In this document: in pieces, positions 24,662 through 32,293 of the stretch
Layout of the letters: each line of letters starts with the position of its first letter
How positions within the stretch are numbered: position 1 is the first letter of the stretch
Assembly (NCBI GenBank): GCA_963795805.1
Contig: CAWCIV010000001.1
Span: 124,001 to 188,000 of the forward strand
Direction: 5' to 3'
From: JALYYC01 sp963795805
GTDB lineage: Bacteria; Chloroflexota; Dormibacteria; CF-121
Length of the DNA stretch: 64,000 bases
Program-made: the position numbers and the translations under genes
The notes under the pieces: model-generated
What the model was told of the DNA's origin: nothing
What the model saw: the letters and a program-made list of their open reading frames with translations, nothing else
Database searches by the model: none

Positions 24662-25084
24662 GTGAGCTTCGCGAGGCGGGTGCTGACAAGCGGCTGGATG
24701 ATCGTGGTGGTCGCCGTCTTGCTTGCCGTCGCAATTCCCGGCATTCTGGGATGGCGCGAACAGCCGGGAGAAACCAGTTCGTGTGTCCGCCTCGGCGCTA
24801 CCGGGCTTCGCGTCTTTGACAACAATCAAGTCGTGTCTGCATCCGTCGGATCGGTTGTGACCGTGCAACTGGGGACCGGCGAGGGTGGGATGTGGCCATG
24901 GGGAACTCCGACAAGCTCCGACGAGACCGTGCTCCAACCGATGCCACTGTGTGCCGACACCCCTGTTATCACGTCAATCCCGGTCAAGATGTATCCATTC
25001 AGGGCGCTGAAAGCCGGCCGTGCCGTCATCACGGCATCCAATAGCAGCGGAGACTTCACCTTGACGGTGACCGTCAAGCCATAG
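24662..25084 (+). CDS. Hypothetical exported protein, Ig-like
   Basis: 140 residues: a hydrophobic N-terminus (WMIVVVAVLLAVAIPGILGW) serves as signal or anchor, then a short beta domain (ASVGSVVTVQLGTGEGGMW, ALKAGRAVITASN, FTLTVTVKP) resembling inhibitor I42/Ig-like folds. GTG start at 24662, which itself lies in the 10-bp palindrome cacaattgtg (24655-24664); no ribosome site is seen, so the message may be leaderless. Function unknown. Confidence 0.5.
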   Translation: MSFARRVLTSGWMIVVVAVLLAVAIPGILGWREQPGETSSCVRLGATGLRVFDNNQVVSASVGSVVTVQLGTGEGGMWPWGTPTSSDETVLQPMPLCADTPVITSIPVKMYPFRALKAGRAVITASNSSGDFTLTVTVKP

Positions 25085-25142
25085 AGCCCGTTGCCGTAGG
25101 CGGCGCGACAATCCGACCGGACGGGTCGCCTCAGGTCCCTTG

Positions 25143-25637
25143 TTAGCGGGCCACGATGACGACGTGGGACATCGGCGGGCAGCCCAGTATTCCCACCGTG
25201 CGCCCTTTCGTTTCGATGTCTTCGGGAGCCATGGTGGAGCCATCAAGGATGACGAACTGGCCAACCACACCGATAGCACGGCCATTCTGGTCAGAGATCG
25301 TGAGCGGTTTGCCATGAGCGGAGTATCCGTTGGGCCAGAGGAGGGCATTCCGGTCTGATCCGTCGCTTTGTAGCCACAGGCAAGCCGTGCCGTCAGCGTT
25401 AGTTTGACCACCCAGCAGCCCTTGAACCCCGGTATTGGCTCTAGCTCCACCGATGGGAGAGTAGATGGTCGCGACCTTGTAACTCGGTTTTTCTGGGAGC
25501 GTCCGCAGAACGCCGACGGCCAGAATGGTGAAACTCAGGGCCGCAATGACCACGATTCCCACAGGCGGTCTGAGTCCCGCGAGCGATCGAACGGAGATCG
25601 GAAGGCGCATATCCATATGACGTTGGTGGCCCGCCAA
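25143..25637 (-). CDS. Hypothetical single-pass membrane protein
   Basis: 164 residues with one membrane segment (VGIVVIAALSFTILAVGVL) and an external part containing short Gly-rich strands (QTNADGTACLWLQSDG, ISDQNGRAIGVVGQFVI). MRLPISVRS, ten codons in, is another possible start. I recognise no family. Gene order and base use place it with the neighbouring small hypotheticals. Confidence 0.5.
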   Translation of the reverse strand: MAGHQRHMDMRLPISVRSLAGLRPPVGIVVIAALSFTILAVGVLRTLPEKPSYKVATIYSPIGGARANTGVQGLLGGQTNADGTACLWLQSDGSDRNALLWPNGYSAHGKPLTISDQNGRAIGVVGQFVILDGSTMAPEDIETKGRTVGILGCPPMSHVVIVAR

Positions 25638-25719
25638 CCCGCGATCTTTTACTCGGTCAATGGGCTTCGTGGTGTCAGGCTACGGACTGCCGGTCGGGCA
25701 TGGTGTTGGTCCGCGGCGA

Positions 25720-25998
25720 CTATCGGCTTTTTCGAAGCAAGATCGCGGCGACAAAGCCTACAGCAACGAAAACGACGAGGAAGACTGGCAAGGCAAGCAG
25801 CGGAGGCATCTTGAAGAAATACAGCGCAGCGAAGAAGCCGACCAGGCAAAGTGAAACCGCGGCGCTAATTAAGAGCCAACTTGTGGACGACCGACGACCG
25901 ACACCCGAGCGTCTAATGCTGACAACACCACCCAGCCAGAAGCAAACTGACGCCACGACAACCGCAATGGCCAGACCGATGAGGACGCTGGTATTCAT
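25720..25998 (-). CDS. Small three-helix membrane protein
   Basis: 92 residues from ATG 25998 (MNTSVLIGLAIAVVV). Three hydrophobic segments: the N-terminal one, SWLLISAAVSLCLVGFFAAL, and LLALPVFLVVFVAVGFVAAI, ending in basic LLRKSR. Longer in-frame starts up to 26163 give a low-complexity Arg-rich extension that looks non-coding. AAGGAG-like bases are not obvious; start uncertain. No family recognised. The 154 bp between it and the divergent methyltransferase gene show no other feature. Confidence 0.5.
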   Translation of the reverse strand: MNTSVLIGLAIAVVVASVCFWLGGVVSIRRSGVGRRSSTSWLLISAAVSLCLVGFFAALYFFKMPPLLALPVFLVVFVAVGFVAAILLRKSR

Positions 25999-26152
25999 AA
26001 GGAGTCGGTCCGCCGGGAGGTCCGAATTCCGCGCATCCACTGTCGAACGCCCCTGCCCACGGCTCCATGGTGCCCCTTCGCTTCCCCGGTATGCCCCTTG
26101 GTTGGCCCCTTTGCGCCTTGATCGCCGGGGGCGCGATGGCGACCGTTGACCC

Positions 26153-27661
26153 ATGGATTCCAACCAGGAGCAGATCGCGCGCTTCGGGGATGCGCTGCGG
26201 CGGGCCGGCTACAACGAACCCGGCTTGCGGCAGGCAGTCGGCGCAAGCTCCAGCCTGGCGCACGATCCGCGAGCGAGCGAGGTTGCGTTGCGGCGCCTTG
26301 CCGCTGGAACACCGCTCGACATCCTGATCAGGCTGTTCTGCCTCGGGCTGGCCGTTCCAACGGAACAGATTGGCGACGCAATCCGTCCGAATCTGCTCGA
26401 CCAGCTGGTGGAGATCGGCGTGGTTGCCGCGGACAATGGCCTGGTCACGCCAGAAATGGCGATCGATGCCGATGGCGAGATCCTGATCGCCCATGACCCG
26501 GTGCATCCCAACCGGGCGCTCGCGGGCGACCATGTCATCGGCCTCGGCCCCGCACCCCGGACGCTCGCCGCCCTCACCGTGCGATCAGCGGTGGGTCGGG
26601 TGCTCGATCTCGGGACCGGCTCCGGGATTCAGGCCCTGCTCGCTTCCAGCCATGCAGGCGAGGTGGTGGCGACGGACATCAACCCGCGGGCGCTCCGATA
26701 CGCCCGCTTCAACGCGGCCCTCAACCGGGTTGCCACACCGACCCTCCATGAGGGCAACCTGTTCGAGCCGGTGACGAGCGACCGCTTCGGCCTCATCGTC
26801 GCCAACCCGCCCTACGTGTTGTCGCCTGATTCCAGTCTTCAGTTCAGAGACGGCGGCATGGCCGGTGACCAGCTGAGTCGCACGGTCGTGCGGGAAGCGG
26901 GCGGCCACCTCAATGAGGATGGCTTCGCCTCGATCCTCGTCAGCTGGGCGCACCAGGCAGGTGAACGATGGCAGGCACCGCTGGCCGACTGGGTTCGCGG
27001 GTTGGGCTGCGACGCGGTGTTGCTTCATTTCCGGAGCTACAATCCCCTGACGTACGCCTCGCTCTGGATCAAGGAGGCCGCCGACTTTGGCGTCACGCTG
27101 GACCGCTGGCTCGCCTACTATCGCGCGCTTGGTATTGAAGCCATGAGCTCGGGCGCCGTCATCCTGCGCCGGCGTCCGGGCGCCAACTGGATACGCCCGA
27201 TCGAGGTCAAAGGCTCGCCCATCCGGGATGCCTCCGACCACCTGCTCCGGATCTTTGCGGCCAACGACCGGCTTGCCACCATGGTCGACGATGAGTTGCT
27301 CGACCATAGATTCCGACCCTATCCGGGGCACCGCATCCACCGCAGCGGCGTGAGCAGCAACGGGTCCTACCTGGTCCAGCGCCAGTATCTGGAGACGGTC
27401 ATCGGAATACCCTTGCGCGTGTCGTTGGGAGAGTTCGGTTCGAGGCTGCTGGTTCAGCTTGACGGGACGCGAACGTTGCGGATGGTAACCTCGGAGCTCC
27501 GTGCCAACCCGTCAAGGGACGCCGCGCCGGAGGCGATCCAGATCGTCAAGCAGCTGGTAGCCCTCGGCTTTCTGGAGATGGATGCGGTCAGCCGTCAGCC
27601 CGATAGACCCGGCCGTGTTCAGTCAGGTCGCGACACGGAAAGGAGCCTGGTAGCGCCATGA
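26153..27661 (+). CDS. Class I SAM-dependent methyltransferase (HemK/RsmC-like N-methylase)
   Basis: 502 residues. An N-terminal helical domain of about 140 residues precedes the SAM domain: motif I VGRVLDLGTGSGIQALLAS, motif II VVATDINPRALRYARFN, and the catalytic IVANPPY (motif IV, NPPY), which marks amino- or ring-nitrogen methylation of nucleic acid or protein. A C-terminal part of about 180 residues is unassigned. Related long proteins with this layout are common in high-GC Gram-positives. It overlaps the next gene by ATGA. Confidence 0.8.
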   Translation: MDSNQEQIARFGDALRRAGYNEPGLRQAVGASSSLAHDPRASEVALRRLAAGTPLDILIRLFCLGLAVPTEQIGDAIRPNLLDQLVEIGVVAADNGLVTPEMAIDADGEILIAHDPVHPNRALAGDHVIGLGPAPRTLAALTVRSAVGRVLDLGTGSGIQALLASSHAGEVVATDINPRALRYARFNAALNRVATPTLHEGNLFEPVTSDRFGLIVANPPYVLSPDSSLQFRDGGMAGDQLSRTVVREAGGHLNEDGFASILVSWAHQAGERWQAPLADWVRGLGCDAVLLHFRSYNPLTYASLWIKEAADFGVTLDRWLAYYRALGIEAMSSGAVILRRRPGANWIRPIEVKGSPIRDASDHLLRIFAANDRLATMVDDELLDHRFRPYPGHRIHRSGVSSNGSYLVQRQYLETVIGIPLRVSLGEFGSRLLVQLDGTRTLRMVTSELRANPSRDAAPEAIQIVKQLVALGFLEMDAVSRQPDRPGRVQSGRDTERSLVAP

Positions 27662-28173
27662 AGACCCACGATCGCGAGAACCTGGACGACCAGCAACGGG
27701 AGGGCGCGAAGAAGCCGACGAAGTCGGCCGATCAAGACGCCTTGACGACCTCGATGCAGGGCCTCCAGGCGACCGCCGGGAATCGGGCCGTCACGGATCT
27801 CGTCGGCCAGGCTGGGCCGGCGCTGCAGGGCAGCTTCTTCGGTGGCGGGTTCGGGGGCATCGACGAATGGATGGCGAAGGAATCGCCGGCCGCGGCACCG
27901 GGCTTCGATCCCAGCGTCAAGCAGGAGACGTCGGACGTGAGTATGAAAGAAGAGCCGGCGGACCAGAGCATGAAAGCCGGCCCCGATGCTTCGGACAAAT
28001 GGGATGGTTCGGAGAAATTTGACGCCTCCGACAAATGGGATGCCTCCCAGAAAGTCGATACCGCGGACAAGTGGGACGTCTCGCAGAAAGACGATGCGTC
28101 GGACAAATGGGACGGCATGCAGAAGTTCGATGCCTCCGACAAATGGGACGCCTCGGAGAAAGAGGTTCTGTAG
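27658..28173 (+). CDS. Acidic low-complexity protein with five 12-residue repeats and AGNRAV motif
   Basis: 171 residues, no signal peptide. After a charged N-terminus, LQATAGNRAVTDLVG resembles the L-x-x-x-AGN-x-AV motif seen in DUF4157-type proteins tied to contractile injection and toxin loci. A Gly-rich hinge (GSFFGGGFGGIDEWM) follows, then five exact-length 12-mers of the type DASDKWDGSEKF (residues 110-169), which also break into ten hexads of the form x-S-x-K-hydrophobic-D. Translationally coupled to the methyltransferase gene, which suggests the repeats could be its substrate or that it binds its product. No known function. Confidence 0.7.
   Translation: MKTHDRENLDDQQREGAKKPTKSADQDALTTSMQGLQATAGNRAVTDLVGQAGPALQGSFFGGGFGGIDEWMAKESPAAAPGFDPSVKQETSDVSMKEEPADQSMKAGPDASDKWDGSEKFDASDKWDASQKVDTADKWDVSQKDDASDKWDGMQKFDASDKWDASEKEVL
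27985..28164 (+). repeat. Five tandem 36-bp coding repeats
   Basis: Units begin at 27985, 28021, 28057, 28093 and 28129, each exactly 36 bp and each starting with an Asp codon and containing the DKWD core. Third-base differences between units (gcttcg, gcctcc, gcgtcg) show the protein sequence is kept while the DNA drifts, so selection acts on the peptide. Confidence 0.92.
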
Positions 28174-28210
28174 GCGAACTGACGCGTAACAGGCTAGTAA
28201 GCTTGCGCCG

Positions 28211-30079
28211 ATGCCTTCGTTGAAGCAGGACGCGGTCCAGGAGATCAAGGATCGGCTCGATCTCGCGGACCTGATCTCGGAACACTTGCGGTTGCAGAAG
28301 GCCGGTCGTGACCTGAAAGGGCTCTGCCCGTTCCATGCGGAGAAGACCCCATCCTTATATGTATCGCCGGAGAAGCAACTCTGGCATTGCTACGGCTGTC
28401 AGAAGGGCGGCGATCACTTCACCTTCATCCAGGAGATTGAGCATGTCGACTTCCGCGGCGCGCTTCGATTGCTTGCCGAGAAGACCGGGGTCGAGTTGGA
28501 GGAATCACCGGGGGCCGGCCGCCAGCGGGAGCTGAAGAAGACGATTGAGCGGCTGAACAAGCTGGCCGCCCAGTACTTCCATCACATCCTGATGGAGAAC
28601 GAGGCGGGGCAGCGGGCGCTGCTCCAGCTCGAGAAGCGCGGGGTCACCCGGGCCGCCATGAAGGAATTCCAACTCGGTTTCGCCCCGGCGGGCCAGCGCA
28701 AGGACAACCTGGTCCGCTTTCTGCGCAAACACAACGCCACTGACACCGAGATGGTCGAGGCGGGGCTGGCGGTGACAGCATTTACCCCCCACCCGGACCC
28801 TCCCCCGCGAGGGGGGAGGGAGAATCGGGAAAGTGGCCTCTGGGATCGGTTCCGGCAGCGGATCATCATTCCGATCCACGACGAACGCGGCGAGCTGACC
28901 GCCTTCGGCGGCCGGGTCACGGACGATAGCCAGCAGCCGAAGTACCTGAACACCTCGCAGACCGCGCTGTACGACAAGGGGCGGACGCTCTTCAACCTGC
29001 ACCGGGCGCGCAAGCCGATCCACGAGCTGAAGCATGCTGTCCTGATGGAGGGGTATTTCGATGCCATCACGGCCTGGCAGGCCGGGGTGCCCAACGTGGT
29101 GACGACCTCCGGGACGGCGCTCACCGAGCATCAGATCCGTCTGCTGAAGCGGGAGACGCAGGAATTGCTGATCGCCTTCGACCGCGATGACGCCGGCCGC
29201 ACCGCCACCCAGCGCGCGATCGAGCTGGCGACAAAGTCGGGCATCCATATAAAGGTTGTGCGTGTGCCGCAGGGCAAAGACCCGGACGATTATCTGCGGG
29301 CGCATCCGGACGGCTGGGCGGCGCTCGGGGAGCACGCCCTGCCGGAGTGGGAGTACCTGCTGCGCCAGGCGCTGGAGTTGCTCGATCTCACCGAGGCGGA
29401 CGACCGGCGGCGCGGGGCGGAGCTGGTGATCCCGGTGCTGGCGAAGATCCCCGAGGCGTCGGTGCTGGAGATTTATGCGCAACAGGCGGCGGCCTGGCTT
29501 CGAATCGAGCCGGCGGCCGTGCTACGTGATGTCCATGCCTTCCGATCCGGGAGCGGTCCGCAGCACCGTCCGCCGCCCCCGGCGCGTTTGAGCCCCGTAC
29601 CGGCAGGGAAGACTGGCAGGGTCACGAAAGATGAGGGATACCTGCTCGGGTTGCTGATCGCGCGCCCCGACCTGGTCGGGAGCGTCACCGGAGTCCTCCA
29701 GGCCGTCGACTTCTCCAATCCCTCGTACCAGGGCGTTTTCGCTAGGCTGCAACAGATGGTTGACGCGCAGGCGACGGTGGCGCCCCTGGATCACCTCGCC
29801 GAATTCCCGGCCGACGAGCAACGGCTGGTCGCGCGGGCCGCGCTCGCCCAGTACCCCGAGCTCGACAGTGGCTCGGAGGCTGCGCTGAAGCAATCTTTAG
29901 AACAATGTCTCCAAACTCTTAAAATAAACGCCTGCCAACGACGGTTGAAAGCGGTGGAGGCTGACTTGCGTGCCGCCCGCGCGTCGGGAGATGAGTCCCG
30001 GCTCGTTGCATTGATGGAAGAGCATGGTCGGCTGGCCCATGAGCGCGAAGCACTCAAAGACATGAGATATGGCTCGTAA
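28211..30079 (+). CDS. dnaG: DNA primase DnaG with in-frame repeat insertion
   Basis: 622 residues; synthesises RNA primers at the fork. CHC2 zinc finger Cys39, His42, Cys60, Cys63. The polymerase core and TOPRIM region follow (IIIPIHDERGELTAFGGRV, KYLNTSQTALYDKG, VLMEGYFDAITAWQAG, IAFDRDDAGRTAT). Residues about 190-205 (HPDPPPRGGREN core) are encoded by the dispersed hairpin repeat and sit between the usual VEAGL helix and the WDRFRQRI strand, where homologues have a short variable loop. The last 11 bp overlap rpoD, giving a dnaG-rpoD operon. rpsU is not next to it here. Confidence 0.95.
   Translation: MPSLKQDAVQEIKDRLDLADLISEHLRLQKAGRDLKGLCPFHAEKTPSLYVSPEKQLWHCYGCQKGGDHFTFIQEIEHVDFRGALRLLAEKTGVELEESPGAGRQRELKKTIERLNKLAAQYFHHILMENEAGQRALLQLEKRGVTRAAMKEFQLGFAPAGQRKDNLVRFLRKHNATDTEMVEAGLAVTAFTPHPDPPPRGGRENRESGLWDRFRQRIIIPIHDERGELTAFGGRVTDDSQQPKYLNTSQTALYDKGRTLFNLHRARKPIHELKHAVLMEGYFDAITAWQAGVPNVVTTSGTALTEHQIRLLKRETQELLIAFDRDDAGRTATQRAIELATKSGIHIKVVRVPQGKDPDDYLRAHPDGWAALGEHALPEWEYLLRQALELLDLTEADDRRRGAELVIPVLAKIPEASVLEIYAQQAAAWLRIEPAAVLRDVHAFRSGSGPQHRPPPPARLSPVPAGKTGRVTKDEGYLLGLLIARPDLVGSVTGVLQAVDFSNPSYQGVFARLQQMVDAQATVAPLDHLAEFPADEQRLVARAALAQYPELDSGSEAALKQSLEQCLQTLKINACQRRLKAVEADLRAARASGDESRLVALMEEHGRLAHEREALKDMRYGS
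28779..28824. repeat. C-rich hairpin repeat inside dnaG
   Basis: ccctccccc (28798-28806) and ggggggaggg (28811-28820) flank a gcga loop, preceded by the ttaccccccaccc lead-in seen at the other copies. Its length keeps the dnaG frame open. Same family as the copies near 0.8, 39.5 and 59.3 kb. Confidence 0.9.
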
Positions 30080-31220
30080 ACTGCCCGAGGCACCCGACGC
30101 GGCGCCGGCCCCCAAGAAAGGGCTGGTCGTCAAACGCGCGCGTGGCTCGGAAGAGCCGATGGTGCTGGCCGCCGAGGCCCTGATTGTCAAAGGCAAGGAA
30201 CAGGGCTTCCTCAGCCCGGACGACATCCTTGCCGGCTTCCCCGACGTCGAGTTCGACCCCGACCAGCTGTTCCGGATCTTCAATGTTTTCCGCGACATGG
30301 GGATCGAGGTCTCGGACGGGGAGAAGGACTTCGAGGAAGTCGTCGAGATCGACGATGACCTGATTGCCACGATTGAAGTGATGGACTCGGTTTCGCTCGA
30401 TGACCCGGTCCGGATGTACCTGAAGGAGATCGGTCGGGTGGCCCTGCTCAAGGCGGAGCAGGAGGTGACCCTGGCCAAGGCAATCGAGGCCGGCGACGAG
30501 CTGGCCAAGCACAAGCTGACCGAGGCCAACCTGCGGCTGGTGGTCTCGATCGCGAAGAAGTACATCGGGCGAGGCATGTCATTCCTCGACCTGATCCAGG
30601 AAGGCAACATGGGCCTGATCCGGGCGGTCGAGAAATTCGATTACCAAAAAGGGTTCAAGTTCTCGACCTACGCCACCTGGTGGATCCGGCAGGCGATCAC
30701 CCGCGCGATCGCCGACCAGGCTCGCACCATCCGGATCCCGGTGCACATGGTGGAGACGATCAACAAGCTGGTCCGGGTCTCGCGTCGGCTGCTGCAGGAA
30801 CTCGGCCGCGAGCCAACCGACCAGGAGATCGGCGACGAGATGGGGATCACGCCTGAAAAGGTGCGCGAGATCATCAAGGTGTCGCAGGACCCGGTCTCGC
30901 TCGAGACCCCGATCGGCGAAGAGGAGGACTCGCACCTCGGCGACTTCGTCGAAGACAAGGACGCGACCTCGCCCTCGGATGCCGCCTCCCTGACGATGCT
31001 GCGAACCGAGGTCGAGGATATTCTCGATACGCTGACGCCCCGCGAACGGCGGGTGCTGCAGCTGCGCTTCGGGCTGATCGACGGCCACCAGCGGACCCTC
31101 GAGGAAGTGGGCAAGCGCTTTGGCGTCACCCGCGAGCGCATTCGCCAGATCGAGGCGAAAGCGCTGCGCAAGCTGCGCCACCCGAGCCGCAGCAAGAAGC
31201 TCAAAGACTACCTGGAGTAA
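30069..31220 (+). CDS. rpoD: Primary RNA polymerase sigma factor (SigA/RpoD)
   Basis: 383 residues, group 1 size for Gram-positive-type bacteria. A shortened region 1.1 (GFLSPDDILAGFPDVEFD) leads to region 1.2 (DDPVRMYLKEIGRVALL), 2.1-2.4 (LRLVVSIAKKYIGRGMSFLD, YATWWIRQAITRAIADQ), 3 (RIPVHMVETINKL) and 4 (RERRVLQLRFGLIDG, GVTRERIRQIEAKALRKLR). It recognises TTGACA/TATAAT-type promoters, as seen before glpF. ATG 30069 overlaps dnaG by 11 bp and its TAA overlaps the next gene by one base. Confidence 0.97.
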   Translation: MARKLPEAPDAAPAPKKGLVVKRARGSEEPMVLAAEALIVKGKEQGFLSPDDILAGFPDVEFDPDQLFRIFNVFRDMGIEVSDGEKDFEEVVEIDDDLIATIEVMDSVSLDDPVRMYLKEIGRVALLKAEQEVTLAKAIEAGDELAKHKLTEANLRLVVSIAKKYIGRGMSFLDLIQEGNMGLIRAVEKFDYQKGFKFSTYATWWIRQAITRAIADQARTIRIPVHMVETINKLVRVSRRLLQELGREPTDQEIGDEMGITPEKVREIIKVSQDPVSLETPIGEEEDSHLGDFVEDKDATSPSDAASLTMLRTEVEDILDTLTPRERRVLQLRFGLIDGHQRTLEEVGKRFGVTRERIRQIEAKALRKLRHPSRSKKLKDYLE

Positions 31221-31507
31221 TGACTGAGCGGGACGACCGTCATCTCGAGGCGCCGGCCCACCTGGGGAGGTCGCGCTTCGAAGAGCAGCGGACGCTCTCT
31301 GAGCGCTCGGTCGGGTCGGCCGGCCTGCTTGCCCTGATCGCGCTGATGGCGATGATCAGCGGGTTGATCGGGGGGCAATGGGGCTTCTTCTGGATGGCCT
31401 TCGGCATATTTGCCATCGCCTGCCCGGGTTTCATCCTGCTGGTTCGCCGCCTCATGCGCCAGCAAGACGCGGAGGCGCGCCGCCGCCGGCCCCGCGTACT
31501 CAACTAG
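31220..31507 (+). CDS. Small two-helix membrane protein
   Basis: 95 residues with a charged N-terminal half (RFEEQRTLSERSVGS), two hydrophobic segments (AGLLALIALMAMISGLIG and GFFWMAFGIFAIACPGFIL) and a strongly basic end. ATG 31220 shares its A with the rpoD TAA stop, so it is the third gene of the dnaG-rpoD operon. No family recognised. Confidence 0.7.
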   Translation: MTERDDRHLEAPAHLGRSRFEEQRTLSERSVGSAGLLALIALMAMISGLIGGQWGFFWMAFGIFAIACPGFILLVRRLMRQQDAEARRRRPRVLN

Positions 31508-31555
31508 TTCTCTGAGATCGAGGACTGGCGCAACACACCGGGTCCCGGTAGAGTT

Positions 31556-32293
31556 GTGCCCAGAAAGGATCTTTCGACTGTAGGAGGGATTGCCATCCGT
31601 ACCAGAACGCGTCTTAACCTATTCGTTCGGATTCTCACCGCCTTCCTGGTCGCGAGTTCAACCATCCTTGCCACGTCGGTCGGCTCAGAAGCCAGTTCCG
31701 GGTCTCGCATCTTCTGGGTTCCCCTCTATCGTCAGATCTACGGCCTTGACTGCGAGGCAGCCGCCCTGCAGATGGCCCTCGCCCACCAGGGCATCTACGT
31801 CTCGCAAAATCGGATTCTGAACGCGATCGGCATCGATTACCGGGCGCCTGTGCGCGATGCGACCGGCTTCCACTGGGGCGATGCCTATACCAGCTTTGTC
31901 GGTAATCCGAACGGCAGCGAGATCCGCCAGACCGGCTACGGGGTTTATTCGCCGGCGGTCGTCAAGGCGGCGCGAGCCTTCGGCGCGCGGACCGTGGACG
32001 CCCGCTGGGGCATCTCCACGGCCGAGGTCTACTGGGCTCTCTCAGCCGGGCACCCCGTCGTGGCGTGGGTCAGTTTCGATTGGCGCGCCCACACCCCGAC
32101 CAGCTACGTCGCGTTCGACGGTCAGACGGTGCCGTACGGCAGTCCCTACGAGCACGCCGTGACGCTCTACGGGGTCACGCCCGGCTACGTCCTGGTCAAT
32201 AACCCCTGGCACGGATACCGGCAGTGGATCCGCAAGTCGACCTTCGAGGCCGCCTTCGGGACGTTCAACAACATGGCGGTCATCCTCTGGTAG
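31556..32293 (+). CDS. C39-family cysteine peptidase-like secreted protein
   Basis: Up to 245 residues. After a signal peptide (LNLFVRILTAFLVASSTILA), a papain-like C39 domain shows the catalytic Cys in YGLDCEAAALQMAL, His in YEHAVTLYGV and the Asn/Trp region YVLVNNPWHGY. Probably exported and active or peptide-binding outside the cell. Start choice is odd: GTG 31556 has no ribosome site, whereas AGGAGGG at 31582-31588 is ideally placed for the ATC codon at 31595, giving a compact signal peptide with an RTRTR start. It converges with and overlaps the UXS gene by 14 bp. Confidence 0.8.
   Translation: MPRKDLSTVGGIAIRTRTRLNLFVRILTAFLVASSTILATSVGSEASSGSRIFWVPLYRQIYGLDCEAAALQMALAHQGIYVSQNRILNAIGIDYRAPVRDATGFHWGDAYTSFVGNPNGSEIRQTGYGVYSPAVVKAARAFGARTVDARWGISTAEVYWALSAGHPVVAWVSFDWRAHTPTSYVAFDGQTVPYGSPYEHAVTLYGVTPGYVLVNNPWHGYRQWIRKSTFEAAFGTFNNMAVILW
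31582..31588 (+). promoter_or_regulatory. Strong ribosome binding site pointing to a non-standard start
   Basis: AGGAGGG lies inside the frame opened by GTG 31556 and 6 bases before ATC 31595. No ATG, GTG or TTG in this frame lies at a usable distance, so translation may begin at ATC (or ATT 31589). Confidence 0.4.
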
